DNA of 64,000 nucleotides from Bacteroidales bacterium (GCA_024398075.1 JAKSJM010000003.1:1-64000), one strand, 5' to 3'. Shown: positions 25,104 through 34,237, counted from the first letter of the stretch. Notes: generated from the sequence alone by a model not told the origin. Made by a program: numbers and translations.

Positions 25104-26192
25104 TTAGTTTTTGTTTGCCTTTAATGCTTTCTTAATGGTTGGATACACAGCCTCTGCACAGCGAAGCATGCCGAGATCGGTGAAATGCACACCGTCCACA
25201 GCTCCTTCATTGTCATGGCCATTAAGGTCATCAGCCTTCACATAGAAGAGCTTCTTCTCCCCAGCCTTCTTCAGCGCCTCGTACTCCTCGCGAAGCGTCT
25301 TGTTCTTCAGAAGGATATCGTCATGGGTGACCTTGTCGAAGTAGAAATAAGAGAAGATAGGATGCTCCACAAACACGATTGGCACATCTGGATGCGCTTC
25401 ACGCAGCACCTTCACAAATGGTTTTGTGCCCTCCTTGATCCTGTCCACCTTGCAGTTTCCGAGATTGTCGAGGACGAACACACCTGGATCAGGCATCTCC
25501 GCCATGAGTTTCGCGATTTCAAGGTCCAGACGGCCATTGCCACTGAAACCAAGATTTACCACTTCCCTACCGAGACGGCGGCCAAGGATGCTGGTCCACG
25601 CCATGCCTGGACGATTTGCACAGCCTCCCTGGGTAATGCTGGTGCCATAGATCACGACTGGCTTCTCTCTTTTCGGCCAGTCCACTGCAGGTCCCTCGAT
25701 GATGGCACCTTCATCGACTCCGATCTCGAGGTCCTGCACGCCATCGTACAGTGACAGGTAAAGCACATACTCACGCATCTGGCCATCAAGGTTGCTCACC
25801 ACCCTCGCCTCAGTCTCCTGGTTTGTGGAAGGGCGGGCATTGCATACGAAGATGCAGCCCTTATCAGTAAGGGCATACAGGTCAAGTCCACGCACACCTG
25901 TCGCTGTCATATGGTTCATCGCGAACTTGAAGGTAGACTTCCAACGCGCCTTGATGGTGGTGGAGTTTGTCCTGAAGCGAATGTTGATGCCGGCAGCGTG
26001 ACGGCCCAGATCCCATAATTCCTGACGGATCTGGCCCTCAAGATATGCCGGAAGGCGGGTATACCTTTCGGAGGTATTCTCCGTTACCTTACCATATACA
26101 GGAAATGCCGATGCATCCACATAGCGTATCTCCTGGCCTCGGCTGACTAATGTGACTACGAGCATAGCCACGATGAGCAATGCTTTCTTCAT
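25104..26192 (-). CDS. Secreted SGNH/GDSL hydrolase
   Basis: The protein has 362 residues with a signal peptide (about 1-19, ending VSRGQ). An N-terminal beta-sandwich-like domain (to about residue 175) precedes an SGNH esterase domain: GTSITQGG (nucleophile Ser), a GFSGNGRLD block with Gly and Asn, VLDNLGN, and DGVHFTDLG with the catalytic Asp and His near the end. It is probably a periplasmic carbohydrate esterase. Its place next to murK-murQ suggests deacetylation of cell-wall or amino-sugar material, which is inference from context only. Confidence 0.75.
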   Translation of the reverse strand: MKKALLIVAMLVVTLVSRGQEIRYVDASAFPVYGKVTENTSERYTRLPAYLEGQIRQELWDLGRHAAGINIRFRTNSTTIKARWKSTFKFAMNHMTATGVRGLDLYALTDKGCIFVCNARPSTNQETEARVVSNLDGQMREYVLYLSLYDGVQDLEIGVDEGAIIEGPAVDWPKREKPVVIYGTSITQGGCANRPGMAWTSILGRRLGREVVNLGFSGNGRLDLEIAKLMAEMPDPGVFVLDNLGNCKVDRIKEGTKPFVKVLREAHPDVPIVFVEHPIFSYFYFDKVTHDDILLKNKTLREEYEALKKAGEKKLFYVKADDLNGHDNEGAVDGVHFTDLGMLRCAEAVYPTIKKALKANKN

Positions 26193-26201
26193 AACTGTCT
26201 T

Positions 26202-26807
26202 TTAGAGTACTTCGATTAGTTCTACCCTGAAAATGAGCGCTGCGCAAGGAGGAATGGCGCCCTGTGCGCCTGCCTCGCCGTATGCGAGCTGATATGGGAT
26301 ATAGAGTTCCCACTCTGAGCCCTCCGACATAAGCTGAAGGGCCTCGGTCCATCCTGCGATAACCTGGTTTACACCAAATACTGCAGGCTCATTTCTATCG
26401 TAAGAGCTATCGAACTTCATTCCGTTTGTAAGCTTGCCCTCATAGTGGCAGCGTACCTTGTCGGCAGCACCTGGCTTGCGGCCATTGCCCTCCTTTACGA
26501 CCTTGTACTGGAGGCCACTTGCGAGTACATTGACTCCGTCAGCCTTGGCATTCTCAGCGAGCCAAGCCTCGCCCTCCTGCTTGAATGCAGCAGCCATCGC
26601 AGCATCCTTCTCCTTGGCTTCAGCCTCAGCCTTCTCGAAGAATTCATTGAGAAGCGAACTTGCCTCTTCGAAGGTGATCTGTGGTTTGTTCATCTGCATG
26701 GAATCCTTGACACCTGCAGCGAAGTCAGTGAAATCTATTTCTGTCGCGCCCATCTGGACGAGATTCTGGGCAATCATCATTCCCAGAGCGTAGCTAAGCT
26801 TGTTCAT
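26202..26807 (-). CDS. FKBP-type peptidyl-prolyl isomerase (FklB-like)
   Basis: The protein has 201 residues: an N-terminal dimerisation helix region (MNKLSYALGMMIAQNL, as in FklB/FkpA), a Glu/Ala-rich helix, and a C-terminal FKBP domain (VRCHYEGKLTNGMKFDSSYDR, AGWTEALQLMSEGSEWELYIPYQLAYGE, IPPCAALIFRVEL). No signal peptide is present, so it is expected in the cytosol, unlike the two lipoprotein FKBPs near 59 kb. It lies in the gmk-nadD operon. Confidence 0.92.
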   Translation of the reverse strand: MNKLSYALGMMIAQNLVQMGATEIDFTDFAAGVKDSMQMNKPQITFEEASSLLNEFFEKAEAEAKEKDAAMAAAFKQEGEAWLAENAKADGVNVLASGLQYKVVKEGNGRKPGAADKVRCHYEGKLTNGMKFDSSYDRNEPAVFGVNQVIAGWTEALQLMSEGSEWELYIPYQLAYGEAGAQGAIPPCAALIFRVELIEVL

Positions 26808-26818
26808 ATTCTGTTCAA

Positions 26819-27460
26819 TTACATTAAATATTCTGACATGTCGCGTCCCTCGGCCCAGCCATTTCGAATCTCGGTCGACGAGATGTCCACGATAGGCGCG
26901 TCGATGACGCGTATATTTGAAATTCTCTCAAAAGCCTCCTCTATGGAGACGCCACCCTTCATGAAGTGCGATTCCGATACGTCCAATGTGTATGGTGTAG
27001 GGAAATGCGTACTCTCCTCAATCAGTTTCGCCGCGATCTTTTCCAGGTCAAAGCCCTTACGAGGGTAAACGGCTACGCCATATTCACTTAGGATACGTGG
27101 AAAATCTCTCCACCGGCGAATGCTATCAAGATTATCCGCTCCCATCACCAGAGTGAAATCATTCTCCGGCTCACGCCTCTTCAGAGCGTCAAGGGTCTTG
27201 ATGGTATAATGTGGCGGATCCATCTCCAGCTCTATGTCATCCACCCACACATGGAGGTCTGGATGACGCTTGACAGCCTCCACTGCAGCCTCGTAACGTG
27301 CCCTTCCCGAGCGTGCTTTCGATGGATCCTTCAATGGGTTCTGAGGCGACACGATGAGATACACCCAGTCGAAATCCTTTTCGCGGGTGAGGTACTCCAT
27401 GATGGCCTGATGCCCAATGTGCAGAGGGTCAAAAGAGCCTGAATAGACCGCAATCTTCAT
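26819..27460 (-). CDS. nadD: Nicotinate-nucleotide adenylyltransferase
   Basis: This enzyme adenylates nicotinate mononucleotide in NAD synthesis. The N-terminal nucleotidyltransferase motif is GSFDPLHIGHQ at about residues 8-18, and the C-terminal ISSTEIRNG motif is also present. At 213 residues it is slightly longer than the usual 190-200. It lies 4 bases after gmk, an order common in Bacteroidetes. Confidence 0.95.
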   Translation of the reverse strand: MKIAVYSGSFDPLHIGHQAIMEYLTREKDFDWVYLIVSPQNPLKDPSKARSGRARYEAAVEAVKRHPDLHVWVDDIELEMDPPHYTIKTLDALKRREPENDFTLVMGADNLDSIRRWRDFPRILSEYGVAVYPRKGFDLEKIAAKLIEESTHFPTPYTLDVSESHFMKGGVSIEEAFERISNIRVIDAPIVDISSTEIRNGWAEGRDMSEYLM

Positions 27461-27464
27461 CTTC

Positions 27465-28040
27465 CTAGTTTACCTTTGACAGGAACTCGCCAACTATTCT
27501 CTCTGAGTTTGCGAAGGTTTCCTCAAGGCGATCGTTTATGATGTCCACGTCGAACTTTCCTTCAGCGAACTCAAGCTCCGAGCTAGCCTTTCCGAGTCTT
27601 TCGAGTATAGCCTCCTCCGAGTCGGTGCCACGGCCGCGCAAGCGCGCCTCAAGCACCTCCATTGACGGAGCCTTGATGAGAACAGAAAGCGCCTGGTCAC
27701 CGAAATACTTCTTCAGGTTCACGCCTCCCTTTACATCCACATCAAACACTATCACATGACCGGCAGCCCAGATTCTCTCCACCTCAGACTTGAGTGTGCC
27801 ATAGAATCGGTCTGTGTACACCTCCTCATATTCCACAAATGCATCCTTGCTTATGAGTTCGCGGAACTCCTCTGCTGAGAGGAAATAATACTCAACCCCA
27901 TGCTTCTCCTGTCCTCTAGGACTACGTGAGGTAGCGGAGATGGAAAACTCAAACTCTGGATGAAGCCCGAGAAGATGGTTCACCACCGTACTCTTGCCTG
28001 AGCCGGATGGTGCGGAAAATATGATAACTTTGCCTGCCAT
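27465..28040 (-). CDS. gmk: Guanylate kinase
   Basis: The enzyme phosphorylates GMP to GDP. The P-loop is FSAPSGSGKST near residues 6-16, followed by SATSRSPRGQEKHGVEYYFLS (GMP binding), and the usual lid and C-terminal helices. I chose the ATG at 28040 (MAGKVIIF), giving 191 residues, the family length; the upstream in-frame extension runs into the divergent fba promoter region. It is the first gene of the long minus-strand run that ends with mntP. Confidence 0.96.
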   Translation of the reverse strand: MAGKVIIFSAPSGSGKSTVVNHLLGLHPEFEFSISATSRSPRGQEKHGVEYYFLSAEEFRELISKDAFVEYEEVYTDRFYGTLKSEVERIWAAGHVIVFDVDVKGGVNLKKYFGDQALSVLIKAPSMEVLEARLRGRGTDSEEAILERLGKASSELEFAEGKFDVDIINDRLEETFANSERIVGEFLSKVN

Positions 28041-28057
28041 ATCTATATATATTTCCA

Positions 28058-28090
28058 CAAAATTAGTTAAATTTGTACGATTAAAAGAAA
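28058..28090. promoter_or_regulatory. Overlapping divergent promoters of gmk and fba
   Basis: On minus, TTTC (28090-28087), 21 bases, then TAATTTTG (28065-28058) for gmk. On plus, TAAATTTG (28068-28075) for fba, without a clear -33. The -7 boxes are 2 bases apart, so the two polymerases would compete. Confidence 0.6.
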
Positions 28091-28116
28091 ATAACTGTTT
28101 AACTTTTATACACATT

Positions 28117-29112
28117 ATGGTATCATACAAGGAAATCGGCCTCGTAAACACCCGTGAGATGTTCGCAAAGGCTGTCGCAGGTGGCTATGCTATCCCTGCA
28201 TTCAACTTCAACAACATGGAGCAGCTCCAGGCCATCATCATGGCTGCAGCTGAGAAGAATTCTCCAGTTATCCTTCAGGTTTCAAGCGGCGCTCGTAAGT
28301 ACGCAAACCAGACCCTTCTTCGCTACATGGCAGAGGGTGCTGTTGAGTACGCTAAGGAGCTCGGTTGGGAGAAGCCACAGATCTGTCTTCACCTTGATCA
28401 CGGTAACTCTTTCGATCTTTGCAAGAGCTGCGTAGATATGGGTTTCTCTTCAGTAATGATCGACGCATCTTCTCTTCCTTACGAGGAGAACATCGCTCTC
28501 ACAAAGCAGGTTGTTGAGTACGCTCACCAGTTCGATGTAACTGTTGAGGCTGAGCTCGGCGTTCTCGCTGGTGTTGAGGATGAGGTTGCTTCTGAGGTAT
28601 CTCATTACACCAAGCCAGAGGAGGTTGTTGATTTCGCTACCCGCACAGGCTGCGATTCACTCGCTATCTCTATCGGTACTTCACACGGTGCTTACAAGTT
28701 TACTCCTGCACAGTGCACACGTGACCCTAAGACCGGCAAGCTCGTACCTCCACCACTCGCATTCGACGTTCTCCACGCTATCGAGGAGCAGCTTCCAGGA
28801 TTCCCTATCGTTCTCCACGGTTCTTCATCAGTTCCTCAGGAGTACGTTGACGAGATCAACTCTCTCGGTGGAAAGCTTCCTGATGCAGTAGGTATTCCAG
28901 AGGAGCAGCTTACTGAGGCTTCAAAGAGCGCAGTATGTAAGATCAACATCGACTCTGACTCACGTCTCGCTATGACCGCAGCTGTTCGTCGCGTATTCCA
29001 CGACAAACCAGGTGAGTTCGACCCACGTAAGTACCTCGGACCTGCTCGTGACGAGATGAAGAAGCTCTACATGCACAAGATCGACGTTCTCGGTTCTGCA
29101 GACAAGGCTTAA
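28117..29112 (+). CDS. fba: Class II fructose-bisphosphate aldolase
   Basis: This is a zinc-dependent aldolase of glycolysis and gluconeogenesis. Metal and substrate residues appear in LHLDHGNSF, VEAELGVLAGVEDEV, the GTSHGAYKF loop and LHGSSSVPQ. I chose the ATG at 28117 (MVSYKEIG), giving 331 residues, the usual length. Codon use differs from neighbours, with many GCT, GTT and CGT codons, as in very highly expressed genes. A strong terminator follows at 29131. Confidence 0.96.
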   Translation: MVSYKEIGLVNTREMFAKAVAGGYAIPAFNFNNMEQLQAIIMAAAEKNSPVILQVSSGARKYANQTLLRYMAEGAVEYAKELGWEKPQICLHLDHGNSFDLCKSCVDMGFSSVMIDASSLPYEENIALTKQVVEYAHQFDVTVEAELGVLAGVEDEVASEVSHYTKPEEVVDFATRTGCDSLAISIGTSHGAYKFTPAQCTRDPKTGKLVPPPLAFDVLHAIEEQLPGFPIVLHGSSSVPQEYVDEINSLGGKLPDAVGIPEEQLTEASKSAVCKINIDSDSRLAMTAAVRRVFHDKPGEFDPRKYLGPARDEMKKLYMHKIDVLGSADKA

Positions 29113-29130
29113 TTCCTTACGTTATAACTA

Positions 29131-29168
29131 AAATAGCTGACCTCCATCGAGGCCAGCTATTTTTTTGT
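29131..29168. terminator. Terminator after fba
   Basis: AAATAGCTG (29131-29139) pairs with CAGCTATTT (29154-29162), inner CCTC/GAGG, one mismatch, followed by a T-tract to 29166 and G. The minus strand also has a TATTTTAG tail, so it may act in both directions. Confidence 0.9.
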
Positions 29169-29169
29169 T

Positions 29170-29350
29170 ATACATCTTGAAAAGTTGGATTCTTTTCACA
29201 AAAGATATAGGCATCCTAGACGGCATGGGCTCTATTTTATAGCGGAGTCGCAGAACTGGATGTGGAAGACTAGCCGCCCTCGGCTCTATAGGGAGGGGCC
29301 CAGCGAATGCTGGGAGGGCCTGATCTGGAACATCCAGCTCTGCGCGGAGC
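29170..29350. ncRNA. Candidate structured RNA between fba and dnaK
   Basis: This GC-rich gap between two terminators does not look like coding sequence. The arms 29249-29263 (CGCAGAACTGGATGT) and 29330-29344 pair in 14 of 15 positions. Inside, GCCCTC (29276-29281) pairs with GAGGGC (29314-29319), and CCCAGC (29299-29304) with GCTGGG (29309-29314), loop GAAT; these two stems compete for one base. The result is a long, interrupted hairpin about 95 nt long, a shape like 6S RNA. No TAnnTTTG box was found on either side, so the strand is undecided. It lacks the GGAAGGAAGCAGC element of SRP RNA. It could also be a decayed repeat. Confidence 0.35.
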
Positions 29351-29351
29351 A

Positions 29352-29385
29352 TAAAAAAGAGGACAGCCTCGAAAAGCCGTCCTCT
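29352..29385 (-). terminator. Terminator of dnaK
   Basis: The minus strand reads AGAGGACGGC, 8-base loop, GCTGTCCTCT, then TTTTTAT. The 10-bp stem (29376-29385 with 29358-29367) has one G-U pair. It begins 20 bases after the dnaK stop. Confidence 0.9.
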
Positions 29386-29405
29386 CATATAATCTGAAGA
29401 GTATT

Positions 29406-31289
29406 TTACTGCTCGTCTGGAGTACCAGGATCCTGAGGACCCTGTGGACCGTACTGAGGTCCCTGTGGACCAGCCTGGCCAGCCTGAGCTGCCTTAGCCA
29501 TGTCCTCAGAAGCCGCATGCCATGCCTCCTCGAGCTCCTTGTTATACTTCTCGATTGCATCGAGATCCTTGGCCTCAACAGCCTTCTTGAGCTCAGCACA
29601 AGCGCTCTCGATAGCTGACTTCTTCTCTGCAGGAATCTTGTCACCGTACTCCTTGAGATTCTTCTCAGTCTGGAATACCATGCCGTCAGCATTGTTGATC
29701 TTGTCGATACGCTCCTTAGCCTCCTTGTCGGCTGCCTCGTTAGCCTTGGCCTCATCACGCATTCTCTGGATCTCAGCATCGCTAAGTCCGCTTGATGCCT
29801 CGATACGAATGTTCTGAGCCTTACCTGTAGCCTTGTCGATGGCGCTTACGTTAAGGATACCATTGGCATCGATGTCGAAGGTCACCTCGATCTGAGGTAT
29901 ACCACGTGGTGCAGGTGCGATACCGTCGAGGTTGAACTCACCGATGAGTTTGTTGTCCCTTGCCATAGGACGCTCACCCTGGAGGACGCGAACCTGAACT
30001 GATGGCTGGTTATCTGCTGCAGTAGAGAATACCTGGCTCTTCTTTGCAGGGATAGTGGTATTTGACTCAATGAGCTTGGTCATCACACCACCGAGAGTCT
30101 CGATACCGAGTGAAAGTGGGGTCACATCAAGAAGGAGGACATCCTTCACATCACCCGCGAGCACACCTCCCTGGATAGAAGCACCGATAGCAACTACCTC
30201 ATCAGGGTTAACGCTCTTGTTTGGCTCCTTGCCGAAGAAGTTCTTAACGATCTCCTGTACCTTAGGGATACGGGTAGAACCACCTACGAGGAGTACCTCA
30301 TCGATCTGTGATGCAGAGAGATGAGCATCTGCGAGTGCCTTGCGGCAAGGCTCGATACATCTCTGGAAGAGGTTGTCTGCAAGCATCTCGAACTTAGCTC
30401 TTGAGAGAGTCTTTACAAGGTGCTTAGGAATACCATCTACAGGCATGATGTAAGGGAGGTTGATCTCCGCTGAAGACTGGTTAGAGAGCTCAATCTTTGC
30501 CTTCTCCGCAGCCTCCTTGAGTCTCTGAAGTGCCATAGGGTCCTTCTTGAGGTCAATGCCATGGTTCTCTGCTGCGAACTCATCAGCAAGCCAGTTGATG
30601 ATAGCCTGGTCGAAGTCATCACCACCAAGGTGAGTATCACCATTTGTAGAGAGCACCTCGAATACGCCGTCACCGAGCTCAAGGATAGAGATATCGAAGG
30701 TACCACCACCGAGGTCGAATACTGCTACCTTGCAGTTCTTGTCCTTCTTGTCGAGACCATATGCAAGCGCAGCTGCAGTAGGCTCATTGATGATACGCTT
30801 AACATCGAGACCAGCGATACGTCCAGCTTCCTTGGTAGCCTGGCGCTGACTGTCTGAGAAGTATGCAGGCACTGTGATGACAGCCTCAGTAACCTCCTGG
30901 CGGAGATAGTCCTCAGCGGTCTTCTTCATCTTCTGGAGGATGATGGCTGAGATCTCCTGTGGAGTGTAAAGACGTCCATTGATGTCTACACGTGGAGTGT
31001 TGTTCTCGCCCTTGACTACATTGTAAGGAACACGAGCCACCTCGCCAGTTACCTGATCATAGGTCTCACCCATGAATCTCTTGATAGAGTAGATGGTGTT
31101 GTGAGGGTTGGTGATAGCCTGACGCTTTGCAGGATTACCCACTTTGCGCTCACCGCCTTCGGTGAATGCTACTACAGATGGAGTGGTACGCTCGCCTTCA
31201 TTGTTAATGATAACGGTAGGCTGATTTCCTTCCATTACGGATACACATGAATTTGTGGTTCCGAGGTCAATTCCAATAATCTTTCCCAT
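29406..31289 (-). CDS. dnaK: Molecular chaperone DnaK (Hsp70)
   Basis: This is a 627-residue Hsp70. The ATPase domain has [26 protein letters not shown] and [14 protein letters not shown]. The substrate domain begins after the [11 protein letters not shown] linker region. The C-terminus is a Gly/Pro/Gln-rich tail with repeated GPQ units ending DEQ. No dnaJ or grpE is adjacent. There is no TAnnTTTG or CIRCE element upstream. The palindrome shared with htpG lies 87 bases before the start. Confidence 0.98.
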   Translation of the reverse strand: MGKIIGIDLGTTNSCVSVMEGNQPTVIINNEGERTTPSVVAFTEGGERKVGNPAKRQAITNPHNTIYSIKRFMGETYDQVTGEVARVPYNVVKGENNTPRVDINGRLYTPQEISAIILQKMKKTAEDYLRQEVTEAVITVPAYFSDSQRQATKEAGRIAGLDVKRIINEPTAAALAYGLDKKDKNCKVAVFDLGGGTFDISILELGDGVFEVLSTNGDTHLGGDDFDQAIINWLADEFAAENHGIDLKKDPMALQRLKEAAEKAKIELSNQSSAEINLPYIMPVDGIPKHLVKTLSRAKFEMLADNLFQRCIEPCRKALADAHLSASQIDEVLLVGGSTRIPKVQEIVKNFFGKEPNKSVNPDEVVAIGASIQGGVLAGDVKDVLLLDVTPLSLGIETLGGVMTKLIESNTTIPAKKSQVFSTAADNQPSVQVRVLQGERPMARDNKLIGEFNLDGIAPAPRGIPQIEVTFDIDANGILNVSAIDKATGKAQNIRIEASSGLSDAEIQRMRDEAKANEAADKEAKERIDKINNADGMVFQTEKNLKEYGDKIPAEKKSAIESACAELKKAVEAKDLDAIEKYNKELEEAWHAASEDMAKAAQAGQAGPQGPQYGPQGPQDPGTPDEQ

Positions 31290-31375
31290 AATATTTACTT
31301 TTTATCAATTTCTAGTTTGTGTCACATCATCGTGACGCTTATACCATAATCAAATCCTTTGCCATGAACTTTCTT

Positions 31376-31391
31376 CTGCCAAATTGTCACA
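31376..31391. promoter_or_regulatory. Palindromic element upstream of dnaK
   Basis: The minus strand reads TGTGACAATTTGGCAG, nearly identical to the palindrome before htpG. A second dyad, GTCAC-N6-GTGAC (31321-31336), lies closer to the start. Confidence 0.6.
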
Positions 31392-31439
31392 ATCTTTCAA
31401 AAAATGGCGGTCGGAAAAGGCATAATCACTGAAAATAAG

Positions 31440-31447
31440 TACATTTG
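31440..31447 (+). promoter_or_regulatory. -7 box of the pseudouridine synthase gene
   Basis: TACATTTG, 20 bases before the start; no clear -33 element. Confidence 0.5.
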
Positions 31448-31467
31448 CGTCATCATTACATTGGCAC

Positions 31468-32211
31468 ATGGAATATAGAACACTGACCCGAGAGGAATAC
31501 TGCGACATCCAGAAGAGAATCCTCTACGAAGACAACCATCTTCTCATCATAAATAAAAGAGTGGGCGAGATCACTCAGGGTGACAAGACTGGCGACGAAT
31601 GCATCGCAGATACGCTTAAGGCATTCATCGCAGAGCGAGACGCAAAGCCTGGCAAGGTGTTCATGGGCATTCCTCACAGACTCGACCGCCCAGTGAGTGG
31701 CATCACCATACTGGCGAAGACATCAAAGGCGCTTGAGAGACTCACCGAGATGTTTCGCAATGGTGACGTGCACAAACGTTACTGGGCCCTATGCTGTGCC
31801 AGACCAGAATCAAATGAAGGACATCTAGAGGACTGGATGAACAGGAACGAGAAGCAGAACAAGTCATACATCGTCGCTCCCGGATCAGCAGAGAAGCCAC
31901 TGAAGTTCAAGGAGGCTAAGCTAGCTAAGCTCAACTACAAGTATCTCGGAAGCACAGACCGTTACCATCTGATCGAGGTCGAGCTACTTACAGGCCGACA
32001 TCACCAGATCAGATGCCAGCTGTCCCATATGGGTTGCGTCATAAAGGGCGATTTGAAATACGGAGCACAGAGATCAAACAAAGACGGCGGTATATGCCTC
32101 CACTCACACGAGGTGACATTTATTCATCCCGTAAAGAAGGAGGAAGTCCACATAGTTGCTCCAGTTCCTCAGACCTGGAAGGGGATGGAGAGTGTCCAAG
32201 CGCCCGCATAG
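31468..32211 (+). CDS. RluA-family pseudouridine synthase
   Basis: This 247-residue RNA-modifying enzyme lacks an S4 domain. The catalytic motif is HRLDRPVSG (nucleophile Asp), followed by KRYWALC, LLTGRHHQIRCQLSHMG and a C-terminal FIHPVKKEEVHIVAPVP typical of the family. The target, a site in 23S rRNA or tRNA, cannot be assigned. Its last 92 bases overlap the convergent AraC-type gene; the conserved C-terminal motif lies in the overlap, so this reading frame is the constrained one. Confidence 0.9.
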   Translation: MEYRTLTREEYCDIQKRILYEDNHLLIINKRVGEITQGDKTGDECIADTLKAFIAERDAKPGKVFMGIPHRLDRPVSGITILAKTSKALERLTEMFRNGDVHKRYWALCCARPESNEGHLEDWMNRNEKQNKSYIVAPGSAEKPLKFKEAKLAKLNYKYLGSTDRYHLIEVELLTGRHHQIRCQLSHMGCVIKGDLKYGAQRSNKDGGICLHSHEVTFIHPVKKEEVHIVAPVPQTWKGMESVQAPA

Positions 32212-33196
32212 TTTTCATGCCTTTGATATAGTCACTTGGGACTTGACCTACCCGTTTCTTGAACTCTCTCTCGAATGTGACCAGTGTGCCATATCCACAG
32301 ATGAACTGGAGTTCTTCTACCTTCACTGATGGATTCTGGTCAATGTAATACTTGGCATACTCTATCCTCAATGCATTCCTTAACTTAGGGAAGGACATTC
32401 CTATGTAGTTATTCAGCATGTTAGATACATACGACTGATTCGTCCCCATCCTTTCAGCAAGCATACGTAGAGAGAAGTCAGGTTCAAGATAAATCTTATC
32501 TTCCCTAAACAGCACCAGCATCTGGTCGTACCTCGCCTCTTGCTTGATATTCGGATCTAAATCCACCACCTCATTCTCTTCTATCTGTTTCTGCTCTAGA
32601 TATCTATCCCAAACATCCAGACAGGTCACGATGACAAGGAGGACACTAGAAGTCACCACACATAGCGTCCCAGGACAAAATGCGAGTACAGAAAGGAGCA
32701 CACACAGCAGGGCGCTGCATAGTCTCTGCCATGAGGACGGCATGAAGTCTCTATCCATCAGTGCAAATGCACCATACATATCCTTTATCATAAGTGCGTT
32801 GAATATCACATGAAAGAGATAGATTCCCAACCTTACAGATGGTGCCAGAAATGCCATGAAATGAGTAACGGCATTTTCCCTCTCAATGTCGCAGACCAGG
32901 ACAATATGTGATGCGATGGCCACTAGCGAAAACAATGCAAGTGTAGCCACACTCACCCATGTACCTCTGCGCACCATATCAAGCGCAAGGACCAATGAAA
33001 TGTCTAGAATAAGTAGCGTCCATCCCGGCAGTCCAGAGTAGGCTATCGAAGAAAGTATGACCAGGGGTACAAATATCAGCGTACCACTGATAACTGACCT
33101 ATCCTTTAAGACAAAGAAAGAAATACCCCTTTGGATAATGAACAAGCCCAGCACCACTAGTGCCAGGCTTGTAATGAGCAATGTGTTTAATGTCAT
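32120..33196 (-). CDS. Membrane-bound AraC-family regulator
   Basis: The protein has 358 residues from ATG 33196; the upstream TTG is less likely. About seven hydrophobic segments fill residues 1-210. After a linker a C-terminal AraC DNA-binding domain follows, with two helix-turn-helix parts (SLRMLAERMGTNQSYVSNMLNNYIG and the later VTFEREFKKRVGQVPSDYIKG). The last 25-30 residues, after the HTH, are a non-conserved tail read from the strand opposite rluA-type coding sequence. The signal it senses is unknown; such membrane AraC proteins are common in Bacteroidetes. Confidence 0.82.
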   Translation of the reverse strand: MTLNTLLITSLALVVLGLFIIQRGISFFVLKDRSVISGTLIFVPLVILSSIAYSGLPGWTLLILDISLVLALDMVRRGTWVSVATLALFSLVAIASHIVLVCDIERENAVTHFMAFLAPSVRLGIYLFHVIFNALMIKDMYGAFALMDRDFMPSSWQRLCSALLCVLLSVLAFCPGTLCVVTSSVLLVIVTCLDVWDRYLEQKQIEENEVVDLDPNIKQEARYDQMLVLFREDKIYLEPDFSLRMLAERMGTNQSYVSNMLNNYIGMSFPKLRNALRIEYAKYYIDQNPSVKVEELQFICGYGTLVTFEREFKKRVGQVPSDYIKGMKTMRALGHSPSPSRSEELEQLCGLPPSLRDE

Positions 33197-33244
33197 AAAT
33201 TTGCCTGAAACTGACGGCAAATATGCATAAACACTTTCTGAAAA

Positions 33245-33263
33245 ACCCTACAAAACAGGGGGT
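33245..33263 (-). terminator. Weak hairpin after the YitT operon
   Basis: The minus strand has CCCT-gttttgt-AGGG followed by TTTTTC. The stem is short, so this is a weak candidate. Confidence 0.35.
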
Positions 33264-33284
33264 CTAAGCATCATTTTAAGTTTT

Positions 33285-34235
33285 TTAGTCCTGTTTAAGC
33301 TTCTTCCTGGCCTGTTTTATGACATCAAAGCCCTGTCCATAGACTCCAGTCACATTGGATACAGAAATGAAAGCATTCGGATCCATCTGACGGACTCTCT
33401 TAAGAAGAGATGACATATCCGTCTTTCTCGTGAGGACCATTACGACTCGTATAGGATTCTTGGTGTACCAGCCTTCGCCATGAAGAATGGTCACTCCCCT
33501 TCTGAACTCATCAGAAATCATCTGAGCGATTTCCTCATCTTTCTGCGAGAGAATGAACAGCTGCACAGACTGCTTCGATCCTGTAAGGAACAAGTCAAGA
33601 GCTGTACTATTCACGACGATAAGGATAAGACCAAGCACAAGCCTGGTGATCTTGCCTGAGATAGGCATCAACAATCCATCGGCGGTATATGAAGGTATAA
33701 GCATTGACGAAAGGATGATAACCACATCCATCGTCAGAATCATCCTTCCAGGAGAAACGTCCCTATACTTATTCACGATCAAGGCGACGATATCCGTACC
33801 ACCTGTACTACCGCCCTGTGACATTGTAAGTCCGATTCCTACTCCAGTCATTATACCACCCATGAGAGTGCACATGAGAGGTCCGTTTTCTTGAGCCAAG
33901 CTAGAAAGAAGTTCGCTTGGAAGAATGGCCTGGAAAAGGTTAAGGCCATAAGAAACAACAGCGATCGCGTAGACAGTTTTCACGCCGAAACCCTTGCCCA
34001 GTACATATAGTGCCGCTACCAGCAACAGGATATTCACGACGAAATAAGTATAACCTGCTTTGACGAGACCTCCTGTGGCATACTGGATAATGGCAGCTGC
34101 ACCGGTCACACCTCCACCGATCATATTATTTGGCACGAGGAACACTGTCCATCCAAGTACATACAGAAGAAGTCCAACCGTGATGATCGAATACTCCTTC
34201 AGCACACTCCAAATAGTTTTCTTCAGTGTCGACAT
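33285..34235 (-). CDS. YitT family membrane protein (first of pair)
   Basis: The protein has 316 residues. Five or six membrane helices (YitT/DUF161) include the NMIGGGVTGAA and SQGGSTGGTDIVALI motifs. A C-terminal cytosolic DUF2179 domain follows (about residues 215-310, HGEGWYTKNPIRVVMVLTRK). The transport or sensing role of this family is not established. It lies 2 bases after a paralogue, and both are at the end of the SPOR-M28-leuS run. Confidence 0.88.
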   Translation of the reverse strand: MSTLKKTIWSVLKEYSIITVGLLLYVLGWTVFLVPNNMIGGGVTGAAAIIQYATGGLVKAGYTYFVVNILLLVAALYVLGKGFGVKTVYAIAVVSYGLNLFQAILPSELLSSLAQENGPLMCTLMGGIMTGVGIGLTMSQGGSTGGTDIVALIVNKYRDVSPGRMILTMDVVIILSSMLIPSYTADGLLMPISGKITRLVLGLILIVVNSTALDLFLTGSKQSVQLFILSQKDEEIAQMISDEFRRGVTILHGEGWYTKNPIRVVMVLTRKTDMSSLLKRVRQMDPNAFISVSNVTGVYGQGFDVIKQARKKLKQD

Positions 34236-34237
34236 GG

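Noticed and set aside
29249..29344. SRP (4.5S) RNA: the minus strand reads TGTTCCAGATCAGGCCC, close to the helix-8 entry
   Set aside because: The universally conserved GGAAGGAAGCAGC part does not follow, so an SRP RNA call is not justified.
31290..31467. CIRCE/HrcA operator before dnaK
   Set aside because: No TTAGCACTC-N9-GAGTGCTAA or near match exists; only the TGACAATTTGGCA-type palindrome and a short GTCAC dyad.
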